The translations under genes were made by a program, and so were the position numbers. Below are positions 1 to 10,165 of a stretch of DNA of 64,000 nucleotides, piece by piece. Position 1 is the first letter of the stretch. Every line of letters starts with the position of its first letter. The notes beneath the pieces are model-generated. The model was not told the DNA's origin. It made no database searches and worked only from the letters and a program-made list of their open reading frames with translations. This DNA is from Lepidodermella squamata (lineage: Eukaryota; Gastrotricha), in NCBI GenBank assembly GCA_047495785.1, contig JBLDXI010000007.1:1116001-1180000 (forward strand). The letters are read 5' to 3'.

Positions 1-308
1 GATTAAGCTTTACGAAACGTGGCACGCCGTTCTACTTATATTCCTACGCGTTCTCATTTATGTTTCATTCGTAGCCTAAGCCGTCCACGTGTCGAATATT
101 CGAACACTACAACGCGTTGGTTCAAAGCGCTAAATAAATCGATCGGTCGATTGACACTATTTTAAGTGCAGTCTGAATTTTTAACTCGCAGACCGCAGAC
201 ATGTCACTGTGCTCGTCTGGGGAAGTGCATTGAATACATATTATAATTGAATGATTACATTTTAGTAACGTTACACTCAGCGTATCGTTTCATCTTAGAA
301 GCGTTATC
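1..308. other. Upstream flank of the first nuclear-receptor copy
   Basis: No gene is visible. An 18-bp word at 20-37 (TGGCACGCCGTTCTACTT) recurs as its exact reverse complement at 1909-1926, so the plus-strand receptor copy is bracketed by inverted repeats. The first 50 bases also resemble the reverse complement of about 5010-5050, which belongs to the flank of the second, inverted receptor copy. Confidence 0.5.
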
Positions 309-1713
309 ATGCCACGTAAATCATGTACGAAGGAGGACAAAGAGCGACGAGTCGAGTTTTGCCGCGTATGTGGTATTTTTTAATATTATTAAGGCGGAAT
401 TTTTAAAATAAGACAACTCTATCCTAACAGGTGTGTGGCATCGAAGTGCCGCGGCGAAAGTTGTTTCAACCGAAAATATGTTTTGCTTGCCAGAAGTACT
501 TCAGTCGAAAGGTGTTATACCGCGACGAAATAAAGTGCATCCGTGGTACCAATAACTGCGATATTGAGCCAAAAACTCGCCGTTTTTGCGGACGATGCCG
601 CTTGGAGCGATGCATTGCAGCTGGAATGAAAAGTATTGCAGTTTAATATTGGGGCAAACAACGAAATTTAGTAAATTTTTAGGAAAAGAGGCTTATGATA
701 AGCGTAACTCTACAACTGAACTTCATCTTTTGGTATTGGATTCTTGTGACAGCTGTTCGTCAACGTCCTCCTCTTTGCCTTTCGAGCCAGTAATTCATAG
801 AGCCTCTGAGGTCGAAAGGGCTCTTCTTACATCTACTCATGCAATCACTTTTCTATTAGGGCTTGAATTCGTAAGGTCTTATCTTTTTTATTTGCATCAA
901 CTCCAGTACCTTTGTCCTTTGTGTTAGCTACCAATGAAAATGTACCATGGACCAATCGACGACGGTCTTGTTCGGGAACTGAGTGTGAAGCAGATAGCTC
1001 AAATGAACGATACAGGGGATAAATTTGCAGGCTTTCTGCAAGGCATTGATTCACTGAACTCCTAGGATTATTATCAAAGTTTGATTTTTTTCAGATGCTT
1101 ATGGCTTTGGTGAAGTTGAGAAATCGACGCTGCTAGCTACGGGTCTTCTGCCAATCGTCATTGTATTCTGTGCCATGCCGTCGAATTCCGTCAGGCATAC
1201 AGTTAACCCGCAAACGCTGAAGCAAATAACGAAATTGTGCCCTGCCCTAGACGTAACGATTTGTTAATTTTTGAAGATTAATCCTAATGCGCAGTTCTTA
1301 TGAAGGAGGCGGAAAGCGACATAGCAAGTCTTGGGAGTATCCTCGAAGAATGGAAACCGAGTTTTCTCGAATCTGCGCTTCTTTTTCTGCTCCTTGCTTT
1401 CAATCGTGAGCATTTATACTTTCTTCTAAAATTTCGATTTTCTTTTGTTTTTTATTTAGCGACCATTGCAAGTATCAGCCAGCAAATGGCGAATATTCGC
1501 AAGCTTTTTCAAATGGCGTTCAACATGGTAGAATCGAAACAGATGTGCTGTGGCGGGCGAAGTTCGGCTCCGTACTTATCTCGAACAGTTCGCCTGCTCG
1601 ATCGCATTAGTTCGATTGTAAAATCGGCGATTCAAGCTGCATGGGAGAGAACCAGGGTCGAATTCAACGAACAGTCAGTCACAAGCATTGACAAATTCAT
1701 GTGCGATCAGTGA
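309..1713 (+). CDS. Divergent nuclear hormone receptor (seven exons)
   Basis: Predicted ligand-regulated transcription factor of the nuclear receptor superfamily. Proposed exons are 309-365, 431-632, 683-870, 928-1042, about 1095-1252, 1306-1405 and 1460-1713, giving roughly 357 residues. Exons 1-2 encode the DNA-binding domain: CRVCG begins the first zinc finger, CFACQKYFSR is the P-box helix, and a second finger ends CGRCRLERCIAAGM, the usual closing motif. The D-box spacing is Cys-x6-Cys rather than the common x5. Exons 3-7 encode a divergent ligand-binding domain (LLFLLLAFN, MANIRKLFQMAF). The exon 1 donor is GTATGT; the exon 4 donor appears to be GC rather than GT. The exon 5/6 acceptor is the least certain join. 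A paralogue in inverted orientation lies at 3579-4889 with the same exon lengths where checked. The ligand and closest subfamily cannot be read from sequence. Confidence 0.75.
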
Positions 1714-3036
1714 AGCGATTTGTTAAATCTTGAAAATTTGACTCATCCTGGTATCATCGGGAATGAATCATTTGTCTCATAGTTGACCGTTTTGTCATGA
1801 ACGCATGAAAGCATCAACTTCGATTGTATCTACCAGTTCAGTTTATAGAACGACACGTGGCGACTGCAGTTATGAATGAAACATTAATAAGAATGCTTTT
1901 GATTATAAAAGTAGAACGGCGTGCCAGATTTCCTGAAGCTGACTTAATGCAATACACCAGTGAATAGCGCTTATTGATTCAATAAATAATACGAAATTCG
2001 TTTGATGGCTCTGTTTTGTGGAGGAAAACTTGTAGGGTTTGTATCAAAAAACAAAACACATATGTTGTAGTTGGTATAGTCTCCATTTGATTCCGCGAGA
2101 CCCGAAGATTCCCGGCGGCGATAGAAGTAAAAGCTATCAAGGACCAATATTCGCTGAATTGAGGATTTTTCTGATACCTTGATCCTTGTTTGTATGAATA
2201 GAGCTAGTTTTAAGATAGAGGTCCTACTCCTGACTAAGCCTGTAAACGCCATGGGCACCAAATGTGTGATGAATCAGCATCGAGTGGTTAGAAAAGTAAA
2301 CAAATCAGGTGATTTTCTATCGCTTATTATTCTAGTTCCAGATAGCTCTTGAAACGATGCTCACATTGATTATTTTTTCGAAATTTTAACTATTTTTGAA
2401 ACTCGCAGCCATTTCAATCGCCGCTGGCGTATTTCCATCAAGTAGGCGGTGTAGATCCTCGTTGGTGATGACCATCGATTGATACCCAGATCGGTATCAG
2501 TTATAATATAACGGTCCATGACAAAGGTATGACAGTCAGGCGAACCTGGTGAATATTCCCAATAGGTCAATTGCCACACAATGAATTTCGTATGTAAATC
2601 GTTAATTATGCATAAAATGATCGATTTTCGCCAAGCATTTTTTTGCTAATTTTTTGCTTCGAATTGTTTTAATAACTCCGTAACCATGAGGAATTTTTTA
2701 TAGCGGGCTTCACCAGTCGATAGATCTAGTCTGTTGTAAACTTTCCTAAAATCCTGGTTAAATTGGGATAAAATTTGCGAAATTGGTGACGAAAATGCTT
2801 CTTGTGCTTTTGAAGAAAAAAATCATTCTTGAAAAATGCTATTTTTGCATGTGACTTGGGGCAATCATTTTTCTTGTCAGAGGGTTCAGATTTTGGCGGT
2901 ATTGACATCACTCCCTGCTAAGAATATGGTCCAATTTAGCTTTACTCCAGGAAAATGACAAAAAACGCTAAAACCTGGTAAATAGCATTTTTCAAAAATG
3001 AACTTTTCAAAAATGAAGCAGTAGCACGATGGAATT
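1714..3036. other. Intergenic, with a duplicated segment
   Basis: No convincing gene. The stretch 1975-2130 resembles 5085-5240 in the same orientation; both contain GTGGAGGAAAAC and a shared minus-strand reading frame ending in a FPP motif. It may be a small decayed exon or part of the duplicated receptor block. The rest is AT-rich without clear structure. Confidence 0.4.
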
Positions 3037-3178
3037 AAGCAATCTTGGATGGCTCAGAATACAGAAACACTTTTCTTGTAGGAATGACTGTATGAATCGA
3101 GGTTCCGCAGGAACCGAAGATGAATACAGTCATGAGTTTTACAGTGTTTCTGTATTCTGAGTAAATCCTAGATTGCTT
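3037..3178. repeat. Foldback hairpin of about 140 bp
   Basis: The left arm 3037-3071 and right arm 3143-3178 are imperfect reverse complements (about 30 of 35 positions). The nested inner arms AATGACTGTAT / ATACAGTCAT surround a GGTTCC-GCA-GGAACC tip. The arms carry the word CAGAATACAGAAACACT. It could be a foldback MITE or a transcribed hairpin. Confidence 0.7.
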
Positions 3179-3294
3179 TTCTCCTCTGTATCTGCTAAAA
3201 ACTCGGAGAAACGTAGCTAGAAAGTGCGGGAAAAAGTGATCTTGTACGCCATTTATATAGGAAAATGCGATAATAAAAAGTCCATCTTAATAAA

Positions 3295-3329
3295 AGTGTT
3301 TCTGTATTGTACAGGAATACAGAAACACT
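3295..3329. repeat. Short perfect palindrome related to the 3037 hairpin
   Basis: AGTGTTTCTGTATT at 3295-3308 and its exact reverse complement at 3316-3329 are separated by 7 bp. The arm is the same word found in the arms of the larger hairpin about 120 bp upstream, so both likely come from one element family. Confidence 0.7.
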
Positions 3330-3578
3330 ATTTCTGTATCGTTTGTTAGCCTCAATCATAGGAGAATAAATTATTTAAAATAGCCTTAAAATGGTTTGGA
3401 GTATCCTATAGTCCAAGCCTCTGAACACTGTTAGGTTCTATTCTATTGAAAATTAGCAATTACAAACTGAACGGGTATATACCGAAGCTACGCTGCAATC
3501 TAACGTTATACACGTTTAACATATTCGGATTATTCGATTCCGATGATACTATAGGATGAATCAAATCTTCAAAAGATT

Positions 3579-4889
3579 TCATAGATCGTACACAAATTTG
3601 TCAATGGTTGTTGCGGACTGTTCGCTGAAGTCGGCCCTGAATCTCTCCCATTTTGCTTGAATCGCCGATTTTACAATTACACTGATGCGATCAAGTAGGC
3701 GAACTGTTCGGGAAAAGTAAGGAAGGGAACTTCGCCCACCAAAGCACATCTGCTTCGATTCTACCATGTTGAACGCCATTTCAAACAGCCTGCGAACATT
3801 CGCCATTTGATAACTGGTACCCGCAACGGTCGCTGAGAAATTAAACAGGCAAAATAGATATGAAATGGGAAGAAAATTTGCTTACGATTGAAAGCAAGGA
3901 GCAAAAAAAGAAGCGCAGATTCGAGAAAGTTCGGGTTCCATTCTTCGAGGATTAAATTACGTCTAGCTCAGGGAACGATTTCTTTATAAGCTTCAGTGTT
4001 TGCGGGTTAACTGTATGCTTGACAGAATTCGACGGCATGGCACAGAATGCAAAGACGATGGGCAGAAGAGACGTAGCTAGCAGCGTCGATTTCTCAATGT
4101 CACCAAAGCCATAAGCTTCTGAAAAATTCAAGTTAAAAATTTGAAAATAATCCGTTGAATTATTGCCTTGCAGAAAGCCAGCAAATGTATCCCCTGTGTC
4201 GTTCAATTGGGCTACCTGCGTCACACTCATTTCTCGAACACGAATTTCATCAATTGGCCCATGGTACATTTTCATGGGTAGCTGAGACAAAGGTACTAGA
4301 TTTTATGCAAATCCAAAAGGAAAGATCTTACAAATTCAAGCCCTAGCAGGAGGGTGACTGCATGGGTAGATGTAAGCAGAGCGTTTTCGACTTCGGAGGC
4401 TCCATCAAATGCAGGCTCGAATGTTAAAGGGGAAGAAATCGACGAGCAACCATCCGACAAATCCAATTTAACAGGTTGAAGTTCGGTTGCAGAGTTGCGC
4501 CTATCATAAGCACCGTTTCCTAAAAAATTACTCAATTTCGTAAATTGTAATTATTAATTGCAGCAGTACCGTGCATTCTAGCTGCAACGCATCGGTCCAA
4601 ACGGCATCGTCCGCAAAGACGGCGAATTTTCGGCTCGATTTTGCAGTTATTGGTACCACTAATACACCTCATTTCGTCGCGGTATATCACATTTCGGCTG
4701 TAATATTTCTGGCAAGCGAAACATATTTTCGGCTGAAACAACTTTCGCCGCGGCACTTTGACGCCACACACCTGTGAAATAGTTTTCTTATTTTGAAAAT
4801 TCCGCCTTAATATCAAAAAAAATAACACATACGCGGCACAACTCGACTCGTCGCTCTTTGCCCTCCTTGGTGCATGATCTATGCGGCAT
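3579..4889 (-). pseudogene. Inverted nuclear hormone receptor copy, probably truncated
   Basis: Paralogue of the receptor at 309-1713 on the opposite strand. The first exons match in length: 4833-4889 (57 nt), 4570-4771 (202 nt) and 4332-4519 (188 nt), followed by a fourth exon near 4167-4282. Both zinc fingers are preserved (CFACQKYYSR, CGRCRLDRC), though the closing motif is AARM instead of AAGM. The ligand-binding half is damaged. Where the plus copy has an intron acceptor and the start of exon 6, this copy has lost about 80 bp. Reading therefore runs from ELDV into a stop, and skipping to the last exon (3579-3831) breaks frame. A protein with the DNA-binding domain and part of the ligand domain is still possible, so it may act as a truncated receptor rather than be dead. 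Confidence 0.6.
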
Positions 4890-6494
4890 GATAACGCTTC
4901 TAAGATCAAATGATAAGCTGAGTTGCAAACATTTAATCATACATATATGTGTTGTAGAATGCATTTCCTATTCCTAGACGCGCGCAGTGACATGATTGAG
5001 TTAAAGACTACGCGTAGGAGTTTTAGTAGCTAGGCGTGGCACATTGCCTGGGAACTACAGCTACTTAATACAATAAATCACTTCGTGAATAGCGATTTTA
5101 GTTCGGAGGTTAGTTCGAAATGTGACTCTGGCGTAGTGTGGAGGAAAACCTGTAAGGTTAACAAAAAGAATAACCGCATATATGGTTGGTAGAGACTTCG
5201 CACTTGTCTTCGCTAGACCCAAAGATTCCGGCGATGACAGAACTGGCTGAGAGACTTCTAACATCCACTCACACTACCGGCACTGCCGTCGACTTAGAAG
5301 TGGTACCGCTCGGACGAGTTGGTATGCTGTTACCACCTGTTCGGTTTCAACTACCAACTACTCCTTTACGGGTTCCAGCGAACGCTTTATTTGGGCCTAG
5401 AAAAAAGACAGACATCCGAATTCAACCAATTTGAGTTTTTAAATTGTAACGCGAAGAGAGGCGCGGAAATATCGAATTTCAGCTTGAAAATTCGACATTT
5501 TTACCTCGGTTGGAGCGTCTGGAAGTCTGTGGTTGGAGTATTTTGTGTCTGACATTTTCGACATTTCAAGAAATTGATGGTTCACGGAACATTTCCGCTG
5601 AATTTGCACTGACTTAAACGCTCAACTCATGGCTATACAAGTTAAATAGTTCTTCGCATTCAATATTGTGTCACTTGAGGTTAATTACATGTGTTTTAGT
5701 GGTTCCTAGCTATCTAAGGGTTTTGAGCCCAACTCAAAGGGTCTCAAAAGTCTGAGAACCCGACCCGCTCCCGGCCCGGCCTGCCTCTTAGCATTTTACA
5801 AACATTTTACAATGATCGAAACTAGATCGTATTTTCCACCGAGAAACCTCAAAACAATTGTTAAAATTCGGTGAAAAATCGTTGAAGGTCAAACTTAGGC
5901 TCGAAAGAAAAGCCGCGTTTAGATCCATCGACAATTGTTTCAATTTCATATTCATTCTTGTCGATTTCCCATTCTTTCATTTGCCCGCTCAAAAAACTTT
6001 AAAATGCATTTTGAATAATTTAGAAAAATAATAAAATCACGAAAAAATAACCATCTCGTTCCTCTTAATATTCTCTTCCCGGTTCCATCAACAAACTTGA
6101 GACAACCAACTCTGATTTAACGGAATCGATCGAACAAAAATCATCTTCTGGAACCCGTAAAGGTAAAGTTGAAACGTAAAGCGTAAAGTTGAAACCGACC
6201 AGGTGTTAACAGCTGATCCAGCAGTTCTGTATGGAAGAGAGGTATCTTTCGATGCCATGCATGACTCATGAATCAGCTGACTGAAATGCGTCTCAGAGGC
6301 ATTAACTTTCAATTCATTTCGGAAACAGGATTCAATGATGTACCTGTATAGAGTTCATCATTTATTTTTCTCTAATGGAACATGCACCCGCTATCCTGAT
6401 TTTTCCTGATTTTTACCTTCGGGCTTGCGGAATTAAAAGATTTCGCGGCCATATAATACGTCACGCGTAATAAATACCTGGATTAGTTAGCCCC
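4890..6494. other. Intergenic with receptor-related debris
   Basis: No intact gene. Around 5225-5300 the plus strand reads ERLLTSTH, close to ERALLTSTH in exon 3 of the receptor at 309-1713, so a third partial receptor copy is likely. Segment 5325-5385 (CGGTTTCAACT then CCTTTACGGGTTCCAG) recurs in reverse at about 6150-6215. The remainder, including a GC-rich patch near 5760, shows nothing I recognise. Confidence 0.4.
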
Positions 6495-8098
6495 ATGATC
6501 CTGCGTGGCAAGTGTTCAAAAATAACACTTTTGCCACAAGAAAAAACAATCAATTTCGACCATCGATCAGCAAGCAGCATGGACACGTGTTTCGCATTGA
6601 AAGCTGAAATAACCTCAATTAACCAGTCCTGGTTTTGCCTGGAAGAATACAACGGCACAACAGACGAATGTTTGTTCTCCTACGAGCAACAATTCAATCG
6701 CCAACATACAGGATGTGGCTACTTGGAAGCAGCTCTAATCATTATCGCCGGGTTATGCGTATTTCCATGCAATATTATCGCATTAAAAAACTTCAGGGAT
6801 CGGAAAGTCAACCATGAATTCATGCTGCTAATCACTTCTCTGGTGGCTTGCAACATGGCTTTTGGAGGTCTTGCAATTTACCGCGGAATTTTGAGGTTTG
6901 AAATGAGTGGCAATTTTCCGACAGATTTTCTATATTTTTCCGTGAATTTCAGGGCTACTGACTGGATTGATGCGTATGGCTGTCCTTTTATTTTGACATT
7001 CGGCGGGGCGACTTTCACGGTTTCCTTCTACATTTTCGCCTTAATCAGTATCGAAAGAAATATGAGTGTTCGATCTTCATCTTATGGAAGAAGCATCGCC
7101 ATGCTGACCCATCACATCACAAGGTCACCTATCGCCTATAATTTCCCACAGGCCGGCCGATCCGATCACTATTGGCACCTGGTCGCAGCCATTTTCGGCA
7201 TAGTTGTAACAGTTTCACTCGCCTATTTTGTCCAGCTGGTTAGTGGCGGAGCTGTTCAAACTATGCCTATGGTCATTCGAGGTGTTAGAGGTGGTACTCA
7301 GCCGATCAATGTTTGCGTTTCGTTTACTGCTAGGCAGTTTTTCAGTGGAACCGCTCTAAGCATTGCCTTCGGCTTACTCACCCTGGGAATTCCTCTTTTT
7401 ATTATAATAATTAATTACAGGTAAAATAACTGAAAAAGTCCGCCTTAAAAATAGGTCATCCGTGACATTTGACAAAATTTAAAAAAAAATTTTAAATTAT
7501 ATTGATATTTTAAATTTTTAACTTCGTCTATTCATTTTCTTATTCAATTCAAGACTTGATTAAATAAAAAAATTAATATAAAAAATTTCAAATGAAAATT
7601 ATTTTTTCGAAAATTTAAACTGAAAATCCTATCGATTTATTGCTTTCAAAAATTATTGGTAAATTTTATTTATTTTATAGTTGCCTCTGGCACCATGTTA
7701 GAGCTGTTCACAGGGCGTCAATTCTTCGCAGCAATACGAGTAATGCCGCTGTTAACATGAAACGGCAACGCCGCCGCGAAACCGTCCTAGCTCTTCTGAT
7801 GTTGGCTTCGGTTTCTGAATTCATCCTCTGCATCACCCCCATGATTTTGGCCATCAGTGCTATCAATTACGACGGCGAGTTTGGCGGGCGAAAAATGCAG
7901 TCTTCAGTGCTGTTTTACTCGATTTTCATTCAGGTCATCGATTCGGCTTTGAATCCTTTCTGGTCAAGCTTTGTGATGGTTCGACCAACCGTGAAATCTC
8001 CCAAGCTAGCGACGCCGTTGAATTATTCTCAGAATAATAGTTTAGCTGGAAATCAAAATACGATAGCTTCTGATTCGAACGCAGATGTTCAAAAATAA
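6495..8098 (+). CDS. Seven-transmembrane receptor, class A-like, orphan
   Basis: Predicted plasma-membrane GPCR. Exon 1 is 6495-7420 and exon 2 is 7681-8098, joined through donor GTAAAA and acceptor TTTTATAG in frame. Hydrophobic segments in order: TM1 YLEAALIIIAGLCVFPCNII, TM2 from FMLLITSLVACNMAFG, TM3 ending in SIERN in place of DRY, TM4 LVAAIFGIVVTVSLAYF, TM5 IAFGLLTLGIPLFIIIINY, a basic RQRRRE loop, TM6 VLALLMLASVSEFIL, and TM7 with NPFWSSF in the NPxxY position. A Met at 6579 (MDTCF) is an alternative start and leaves an N-terminal region with NxT/NxS glycosylation sites. The 57 bp at 6896-6952 have intron ends (GT...CAG) and are frame-neutral, so they may be spliced out, shortening the TM2-TM3 loop. 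Ligand unknown. Confidence 0.75.
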
Positions 8099-8162
8099 TT
8101 GAAACACCCTAAAAAAATGTCGTAAAATGATAGGAATAAAAATCTATATTTTATTTCAAGAT

Positions 8163-9554
8163 TCAGTTAAATTCTGCGAACTTCAAGTAATCAGTTATCG
8201 ATTGAGGCAATCCTAATCTATCAATAAAATTTGACCTCAATCCTAATCCCATAGGTAAGCAAGACACAATTTTAGAGCGGCATAGCGCTTGAAGAGATCG
8301 AGGATAAGCTTTCGAACATTCATCAACAAAAATAAAATGAGACCTGGTCAAATTTCGACTTTGAACTTCGATGAATAGCCGAACTTGCGGCAAAGGAAAA
8401 TTATGTCTCGGTCTGCATTCGATGAGAATTTTGCTTAGCATGGCCACAATAGTTTCCTGGTCTGAGTTTTCGGTGGGTAATTCATCAAAATATCGCGTAA
8501 AATTGAACCAATCAGAGCAGTAAGGCCAGTCTAATGATCGATCCCAATCCAAAGGATCAGGATAGCAGAGTGATCCGGATTTGACAAGCGGTAAAATCGC
8601 GTTTTGAATCATGGAACGGCACCTGGGAAAATCGCCCGATTTCAACATTTTTCCAGCGATCAAAAAGCATTCGGCGAGAACTGTTTGAGCCTGACTCAAA
8701 TTTCGCTTCTTCGCTCGAGAAATTATAGAAGAATCGAATTTCGAAGCAGCATCAATAATAGCTTCAGCGGCAGAAATCGCTTTGTATTCGATGAGTTTTG
8801 GGACGTAATTTATTGTAAATTTACCCCAAACCGGGCCTCCAACGATACTTTGAGTTAGAACCCTGACAATCCTACCCAATCGACCCTGCCAATTATCAAC
8901 GGTGCCAATCGATTTAGGCGGTAAATTTTCCAATGAATAAACCAACAAATCGTAGGAAGCATCGGCGCCATTTTCGACTAACAGTTCTACGGCTTGATCG
9001 AAATAAAGCACGACTGCTCGTTGTAATAAATGCGACCTCACGCACCAAGGGACAATTCGGCGATTCGATTGAAAAAATTGCCGCAGACTTGCGATGTCCA
9101 TCGAATTTAAGGCGCACCACAGAAATAGGGCTGAAATTGGCTGAAAAATCTGTACCTGCTTCCCGATCATTCTTCGGTTGATATTTGAAGTAAATTGTTG
9201 ATAAATTTGATTATTTGAATTATCAGTTGGACGTTTTTCGATCCAAACTCGGCATTCCGGGTGGAAATCACTGTCGAAGAGAAGAAGGTTATCCGGCCTA
9301 GTTTTGCTTTGAAACGAGCTATTGATGCGCGACGAAGCGTGAACAGCTCTTCGTCGGGTTACCATTGCGATCTCTTCAGCTGTAGACCGAAGTTCCGTGA
9401 TGAAAGGAACCTCCGATAGAGGACATGAGCAGCCACAAGAAGATGTCGATATTACTACTGGAACTTGCTTCGTGCTAACTGCTAAGCTCGTTTTAGCGCT
9501 GCTTAACTGCCTTCTGTAAGGCAATCTCGCTGAATGTGACATGATTATTTTCAA
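8163..9554 (-). CDS. Ankyrin-like/SOCS-box protein 1
   Basis: Single-exon protein of 463 residues and the first of three tandem paralogues. The C-terminal 45 residues form a SOCS box: a BC-box SLQALCRSKI, predicted to bind elongin B/C, followed by LGLPQSITDYLKF, the Cul5-box position. Proteins of this layout are substrate adaptors of Cullin-5 RING ubiquitin ligases. Upstream there is one clear ankyrin-like unit (AVELLVENGADAS), while the rest has diverged beyond easy repeat counting. The N-terminus has a Cys-rich patch (CGCSCP) and VTRRRA, echoed in the third paralogue. An alternative start is the Met four codons further in. The target protein is unknown. Confidence 0.7.
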   Translation of the reverse strand: MKIIMSHSARLPYRRQLSSAKTSLAVSTKQVPVVISTSSCGCSCPLSEVPFITELRSTAEEIAMVTRRRAVHASSRINSSFQSKTRPDNLLLFDSDFHPECRVWIEKRPTDNSNNQIYQQFTSNINRRMIGKQVQIFQPISALFLWCALNSMDIASLRQFFQSNRRIVPWCVRSHLLQRAVVLYFDQAVELLVENGADASYDLLVYSLENLPPKSIGTVDNWQGRLGRIVRVLTQSIVGGPVWGKFTINYVPKLIEYKAISAAEAIIDAASKFDSSIISRAKKRNLSQAQTVLAECFLIAGKMLKSGDFPRCRSMIQNAILPLVKSGSLCYPDPLDWDRSLDWPYCSDWFNFTRYFDELPTENSDQETIVAMLSKILIECRPRHNFPLPQVRLFIEVQSRNLTRSHFIFVDECSKAYPRSLQALCRSKIVSCLPMGLGLRSNFIDRLGLPQSITDYLKFAEFN

Positions 9555-10165
9555 AAATTAATTGTCCTAAGAAAGCTGAAAGGTTCGAACTTTATTTTGT
9601 GCTCTGGATTGGCTTTAGCCCGGAACAAAAAAACTAGCAAACGGAAGTTCCCACTTCAGCGAATTGCCTTCATTTCTCGTGCAGCCAGACTTCCTAGACT
9701 TGCTATCAACAAAAACGGGCTTTTTGAAAAATTTCTTATACTCAGTATTCCTAAAATTTTCAATCCATATTGGTCTGATTGCGCGCTGAAATTTTCGAAA
9801 TCTTGAAATTCAGCCAATTATCTTTAATTTTAATTGTTAATTTAATTTAGGGTCTTTGGTCACCCTTATAAGTTAATTTTTAAGAGAATCCTGCTTTTTT
9901 TCTGCAATAACCCTTAATTTGTTGATTGGTGATTTCTAGAGTCGGAAAAAAATGGCCGCTCAGCTGCCTGGTGCAGTTGGCATGGGGCGGAAACGAAGGT
10001 AACGAGTTCCTTAGCGAAGAACAGGCGCCGTAATTTATTGATTAATCCTAGTTTTTTTTCGACATCGAACAATTCAGAAAACACAGCCACAGCTCAAAAG
10101 AAACAAAACAACGGCGAAATATAAATTCATCAATTTCCAATATAATTGGCGGGTTAAAGAAATCT
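9555..10165. other. Intergenic between SOCS-box genes
   Basis: This AT-rich spacer shows no reading frame with family features and no structure beyond short A/T runs. It probably holds the promoter of the minus-strand gene ending at 8163 and the 3' end of the one at 10166. Confidence 0.4.

Noticed and set aside
1971-2261. 96-codon minus-strand frame as a gene
   Set aside because: A similar frame occurs in the duplicated segment at 5061-5264, but similarity is explained by DNA duplication and no domain is seen; left as a duplicated segment.
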